Below, one piece after another: positions 5,450 to 8,437 of a stretch of DNA of 8,437 nt. Source of the stretch: JBBRQP01 sp038226175. GTDB lineage: Bacteria; Cyanobacteriota; Cyanobacteriia; Gloeobacterales; Anthocerotibacteraceae. The notes under the pieces are model-generated. The model was given only the letters and a program-made list of their open reading frames with translations, searched no databases and was not told where the DNA came from. A program made the translations under genes and the position numbers. The stretch spans positions 1 through 8,437 of the forward strand of contig JBBRQP010000112.1 in assembly GCA_038226175.1 (NCBI GenBank), written 5' to 3'. Within the stretch, counting starts at the first letter, position 1; each line of letters opens with the position of its first letter.

Positions 5450-7333
5450 ATGAAAAAGCGTTTACACATCTTCCGGGCAATCGGCTTACTGCTGATACTA
5501 TTCGAGGTAGCTATGCTATCCAACCTGTATGCACAGGTTCCATCAACAGAGTTTCTTGTTCCTGTCGGCATAGTCAGTAAGGCTGCGTTATCGGCCAAAG
5601 TCTCTTCGGTCCTGAGTCGCCTGGAGAACAGGACTGACATTGAAGGCATTCAACTCGTCAATGTTGGCAATGTAGCCACATTACAAAAAGATGGTCTATT
5701 CACGTTTGCGTTACCTGACAAGCCCGAACGACTAACTTTCAAGGCCATACGGGTTGAAGCCCACTCAATAACCGATTACGAGTGGCACGGCGAACTGATT
5801 GGTGGACCCGGCACGGTGAGTTTTCTCTACAAAAACGGCAGACTAACCGGCAGTATTTCACAAGGAGATAATCAATACCTGATTTATCACCTTGAAAACG
5901 GGCTGCATATCTACTACCGGCAGAAGCCTGATCTCACCAAGACATGCATGAATGTCGCAGTCACTCCCCGGCAGTTGCAAAAGAGTGGCCGCAAAGCGGC
6001 TAATGCCTTTAATCCCATCATAAATCTGCATTATGAAAAGCCCTGTGCAAGCTTTCCAAGAGTGTTGATTCTGTATACACCGGCTGCTGCGCAACAGGTC
6101 GCTGACATCAATCAGGTGGCCAACCAATGCATCAGCCAGTTTAATAGCTGCATCTACAACAGCAACGTATCAACCTCACTAGCTACGATTGAACTAGCGG
6201 GGATAGCCCAGTTGAATTTTGTGGAAGGAACTAATATGTACGATGATTTAACGAATAGATTAATGACTGATTATACGGCTAGACAACTCAGAGAGAGTAC
6301 ACATGCTGATATTGTTGTGCTATTAACGAAGAGCAACTATCCGTATTATCACGGTATGGCTGGTACGCAGGAATTAAATGCTGAAAAAGCATATGCCATC
6401 GTAGTAGCTCCTGATGCCGTTGGTGGTCGGCATACCTTTTCTCATGAAGTTGGCCATTTGTATGGCTGTTATCACAATGCTGATTTTGATCTTGCTGGTA
6501 CCCCTAGCTATCAGAACTATTCACATGGTTATCAGTACAGCACCTACGGGGGGTTCAATAACAGGGCCACAATTATGGTTAATGGACAAGACGTTTCATT
6601 TCGGGAAACGCGATTCTCCAATCCTGATGTTACAGATAGTGGTACGTCTACTGGTACATATACCGAAAATAACAGTGCCCGTAGAGTAAGCGAAACATAT
6701 ACGGCTGTCAATGGCTTCCGAGGCGATGTTACTCGCCCCTTATCGGCTGTCATTGAAGGTCCTAATTACGGACTATCCCGGCAATATTATACCTGGACTG
6801 CCGCTACCTCCTGTGGCACAGGGTCATACACATATGCCTGGCGTACCAGCTATGACGGGTTTAATTTCGGGTCAGTATACGGCACATCCGAAACCTATGG
6901 TGAGTTTTTACCTTGCCCAACGGGTGATCGCTACTATATCCGCCTTGACGTAACGGGTAGTGATGGCCAGGTAGCGAGTTCAACGACTACGGTGCAACTG
7001 GACAAACAGCGGTGCAATAGCGGCTACGGCGGGCGGACAGGTGTTGAGCCAGGGCAAAGCCTGGATAATGCCCCTGTAGAGCTATACCAGCCTTACCCAA
7101 ATTCTGCCGTTGAAACCGTCCAGTTATCGTACCTGCTCCCCAAGGAAGACAAAGTCCAACTGACCCTAACCGACAACAACGGACGATACATTACAACCCT
7201 TGACGAAGGGGATCGCACGGCTGGCACACACACCCTACTCTATTCTGTTACTGGCTTACCTGCCGGTCTTTATTTGTGCTGTCTAAAAACCAGCAACAAG
7301 GCACTCACCCAAAAACTGGTGGTTGTCCACTGA
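5450..7333 (+). CDS. Secreted metzincin-type zinc metalloprotease with T9SS sorting domain
   Basis: A 627-residue exported protease. Residues 1-28 are a Sec signal peptide (basic start, hydrophobic GLLLILF, likely cut after LYA). Residues about 29-200 are a propeptide-like region. The reprolysin-like catalytic domain runs from about RVLILYTPAA (204) to 424. Its zinc site is HEVGHLYGCYH, with His332, His336 and His342 as ligands and Glu333 as base, followed by a candidate Met-turn (TIMVNG, Met376). Residues about 430-523 form an Ig/PKD-like domain (GSYTYAWRTSYDG, YYIRLDVTGSDGQV). Residues 543-627 are a type IX secretion C-terminal sorting domain (YQPYPNSA, LTLTDNNG, GLPAGLYL, final KLVVVH). 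YPNSA replaces the commoner YPNPA. It should be secreted or cell-surface attached. ATG 5450 is chosen because the signal peptide begins there. The lipoprotein gene follows after four bases. Confidence 0.9.
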   Translation: MKKRLHIFRAIGLLLILFEVAMLSNLYAQVPSTEFLVPVGIVSKAALSAKVSSVLSRLENRTDIEGIQLVNVGNVATLQKDGLFTFALPDKPERLTFKAIRVEAHSITDYEWHGELIGGPGTVSFLYKNGRLTGSISQGDNQYLIYHLENGLHIYYRQKPDLTKTCMNVAVTPRQLQKSGRKAANAFNPIINLHYEKPCASFPRVLILYTPAAAQQVADINQVANQCISQFNSCIYNSNVSTSLATIELAGIAQLNFVEGTNMYDDLTNRLMTDYTARQLRESTHADIVVLLTKSNYPYYHGMAGTQELNAEKAYAIVVAPDAVGGRHTFSHEVGHLYGCYHNADFDLAGTPSYQNYSHGYQYSTYGGFNNRATIMVNGQDVSFRETRFSNPDVTDSGTSTGTYTENNSARRVSETYTAVNGFRGDVTRPLSAVIEGPNYGLSRQYYTWTAATSCGTGSYTYAWRTSYDGFNFGSVYGTSETYGEFLPCPTGDRYYIRLDVTGSDGQVASSTTTVQLDKQRCNSGYGGRTGVEPGQSLDNAPVELYQPYPNSAVETVQLSYLLPKEDKVQLTLTDNNGRYITTLDEGDRTAGTHTLLYSVTGLPAGLYLCCLKTSNKALTQKLVVVH

Positions 7334-7337
7334 CCAT

Positions 7338-7868
7338 ATGCACCGCATCATATCATACGGGCTACTGTTCGGCATCTTATTGTTGCTGGATGCCTGCAAG
7401 GAAGTTAATCCCGCAGGCATGGCATCAGCACTGTGGAATGGCAAAGATTGGCAGGCTGACAATGTGATGGTTTCTGTCAACACCTCTTGCGCTAAAGGAC
7501 TATTGTCACTTACTTTTGATCGTACCCGGAAAGGAACACACCTAGTTGAGGAACTCTTCATCAACAAAGTCCCCTTGGCTGTCGGGCAACATCCCATCCA
7601 AGTTATAAACTCGTCCACTGATTGTACTGATGGTATTATCCGTTCATCAATATTTACGGTCCTTGATGGGGACCAGTCGGAAGATACCTTACCGACTATG
7701 GGTTTGCCCGGTGATTATATCAATATCACCGCCTATGATGCCGGAACGGGCCATATCGAGGGCAACTTTGCCGGTGTCTACATGGTTCGTAAGGGTGATA
7801 AAGCCAGAACCCTCTCAGACACAGTCCGGGTAACGAAGGGTGTATTTTCAGCCCGTGTGCAGCAGTAA
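7338..7868 (+). CDS. Putative lipoprotein, unknown function
   Basis: A 176-residue protein from ATG 7338, four bases after the protease stop. A TTG at 7323 would add five residues and overlap the protease; I prefer the ATG because the signal peptide is then of normal form. The N-terminus, MHRIISYGLLFGILLLLDAC, is a lipoprotein signal with lipobox LDAC, lipidated Cys20 and KE following. The mature part is small and polar with alternating strand-like segments (LLSLTFDRTRKG, VEELFINKVPL, GDYINITAYD, GHIEGNFAGVYMV). The end pattern of hydrophobic strands and a GxFxG-type hairpin resembles small Bacteroidota outer-membrane lipoproteins of DUF6252-like character, but I cannot confirm a family. Coupling to the secreted protease suggests a shared envelope role, such as a partner or inhibitor; that is inference only. 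Confidence 0.75.
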   Translation: MHRIISYGLLFGILLLLDACKEVNPAGMASALWNGKDWQADNVMVSVNTSCAKGLLSLTFDRTRKGTHLVEELFINKVPLAVGQHPIQVINSSTDCTDGIIRSSIFTVLDGDQSEDTLPTMGLPGDYINITAYDAGTGHIEGNFAGVYMVRKGDKARTLSDTVRVTKGVFSARVQQ

Positions 7869-7873
7869 TTAAA

Positions 7874-7902
7874 CAGGACAGGTCACATTGTGACTCGTCC
7901 TG
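7874..7902 (+). terminator. Hairpin at the end of the protease-lipoprotein unit
   Basis: CAGGAC and GTCCTG (7874-7879, 7897-7902) plus GTCAC and GTGAC form a 13-bp stem with two central mismatches and an ATT loop, starting five bases after the lipoprotein stop. No U-run follows on the plus strand (AAAAA instead), so it may act as an mRNA-end stabiliser rather than a full intrinsic terminator. Confidence 0.5.
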
Positions 7903-8326
7903 AAAAATGGGGTGATTCCGCCAGTACACCAAATTTTGGGTGTCTTGGTGCGATTTTAACCACTTTTTGAGGGGCGTATCCTGCTATAATCAGTCGATGT
8001 TTCGGGACACTACAGTCTACCAAAAATGAAGCCTAACCGGTACCGGTTAGGCTTCATTTTTGGTAGAGAAGATATCTGTCTTAGGGCCATATGCTGTCAG
8101 CGCTAGAATCATGGCGGACTGATCTGGCCTTACTCAGCTTTATGGGTAGGCAACCATCAAAACACATCATACAAAATGCATCATACACCACCACGCCACC
8201 ACGGAGTATAGGCATAACAGGCTTGTTACCAAGTGGTTAAATTCTACTCAGTATAGCCCTTGACCGAAGGGAAGAAAACGTAGATATGCCACTACAGGGT
8301 AGTTTTGCCGTTTCGTACAAAAACCG
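7903..8326. other. Intergenic region, no gene seen
   Basis: Apart from the palindrome at 8016-8067 I see no coding frame of quality. CATCATACA occurs twice within about 20 bp (near 8165-8190) and an ACACC/GGTGT-bearing imperfect palindrome sits near 7926-7943; neither has a clear role. Confidence 0.5.
8016..8067. terminator. 52-bp perfect palindrome, likely bidirectional terminator
   Basis: Every base from 8016 to 8067 pairs about a centre between 8041 and 8042. The GC-rich core (GAAGCCTAACCGG and its complement) is preceded by AAAAAT and followed by ATTTTT, so transcripts from either side give a strong stem followed by a U-rich run. It lies between the plus-strand lipoprotein gene and the minus-strand gene at 8327, exactly where convergent units need termination. 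A long perfect palindrome is also a cruciform candidate. Confidence 0.8.
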
Positions 8327-8437
8327 TCACTTGGAGATCGCTATTTGATCAATTGTCTTTTCAATCTGCTTTCGGTACCGCTTCACACTGGATATGCTGA
8401 TGCCAGTCAGGCTTACAATTTCGGCCACCGATAAGCC
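8327..8437 (-). CDS. C-terminal end of a helix-turn-helix protein (start outside window)
   Basis: The minus-strand frame is open from the right edge to a TGA at 8327-8329, giving 36 residues. They start GLSVAEIVSLTGISISSVKRYR, a typical helix-turn-helix (AEIVSLTG, turn, SISSVKRYRKQI), and end in a short helix and lysine. Such tails occur in small transcription regulators and in resolvase- or transposase-type recombinases (LSxxEIAxxTGxSxxTVxR pattern); the visible part cannot separate these. It is convergent with the protease-lipoprotein unit, with the palindromic terminator between. Confidence 0.65.
   Translation of the reverse strand, partial: GLSVAEIVSLTGISISSVKRYRKQIEKTIDQIAISK

Noticed and set aside
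6414..6953. Alternative frames inside the protease gene (6414-6689, 6711-6953, 6544-6753 minus)
   Set aside because: They are shadows of the protease frame, which has continuous domain evidence across the region.

Overview
The window looks like accessory DNA from a Bacteroidota genome, most like the Cytophagales (Spirosoma or Fibrella type). The support is a type IX secretion C-terminal sorting domain on a secreted metalloprotease, an RHS core of the kind common in that group, and a ParA N-terminus of the MIFTVGGIKGGTGKTT type. The assignment is inference from protein style; no rRNA or tRNA is present to confirm it.

Layout. (1) 2-607: the 3' end of an RHS-repeat gene that enters from the left, followed by a 75-residue orphan gene (649-876). 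(2) 886-2783, all on the minus strand: a plasmid-maintenance block. Read in the direction of transcription it holds a serine resolvase with a palindromic res-like site just upstream, a HigB/HigA toxin-antitoxin pair with a 17-bp gene overlap, an array of three GGTGT-N6-ACACC palindromes at exactly 24-bp intervals (candidate parS/operator), a parA gene reduced to its Walker A start and a scrambled tail, and a small gene in the usual ParA-partner position. This reads as the stability region of a plasmid or integrative element that has lost ParA. (3) 2784-4990: mostly non-coding, structured DNA around one methyltransferase gene (3597-4406). Two related hairpin sites, 3366-3451 and 4481-4568, lie on either side of the gene in the same orientation. 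Each starts GCCCAAC and ends GTTGGGT, with complementary inner arms. These are the R'' and R' signatures of integron attC sites, so 3446-4562 can be read as a mobile gene cassette. No integron integrase is in the window. (4) 4991-5449: degraded or regulatory DNA, AT-rich near its end. (5) 5450-7868: a secreted HExxHxxGxxH metalloprotease and a probable lipoprotein five bases downstream, likely one transcription unit ending at a hairpin. (6) 7903-8437: intergenic DNA with a 52-bp perfect palindrome that fits a bidirectional terminator, then the 3' end of a minus-strand gene with a helix-turn-helix-like tail.

How the parts work together. The resolvase, HigBA and Par remnant form a coherent maintenance module: multimer resolution, post-segregational killing and partition. 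The methyltransferase between attC-like sites would be independently mobile cargo. The protease and lipoprotein form an ordinary secreted/cell-surface pair. The most unusual items are the attC-like pair, the 24-bp-phased palindromes beside a collapsed parA, and a degenerate tandem repeat at 3109-3251.
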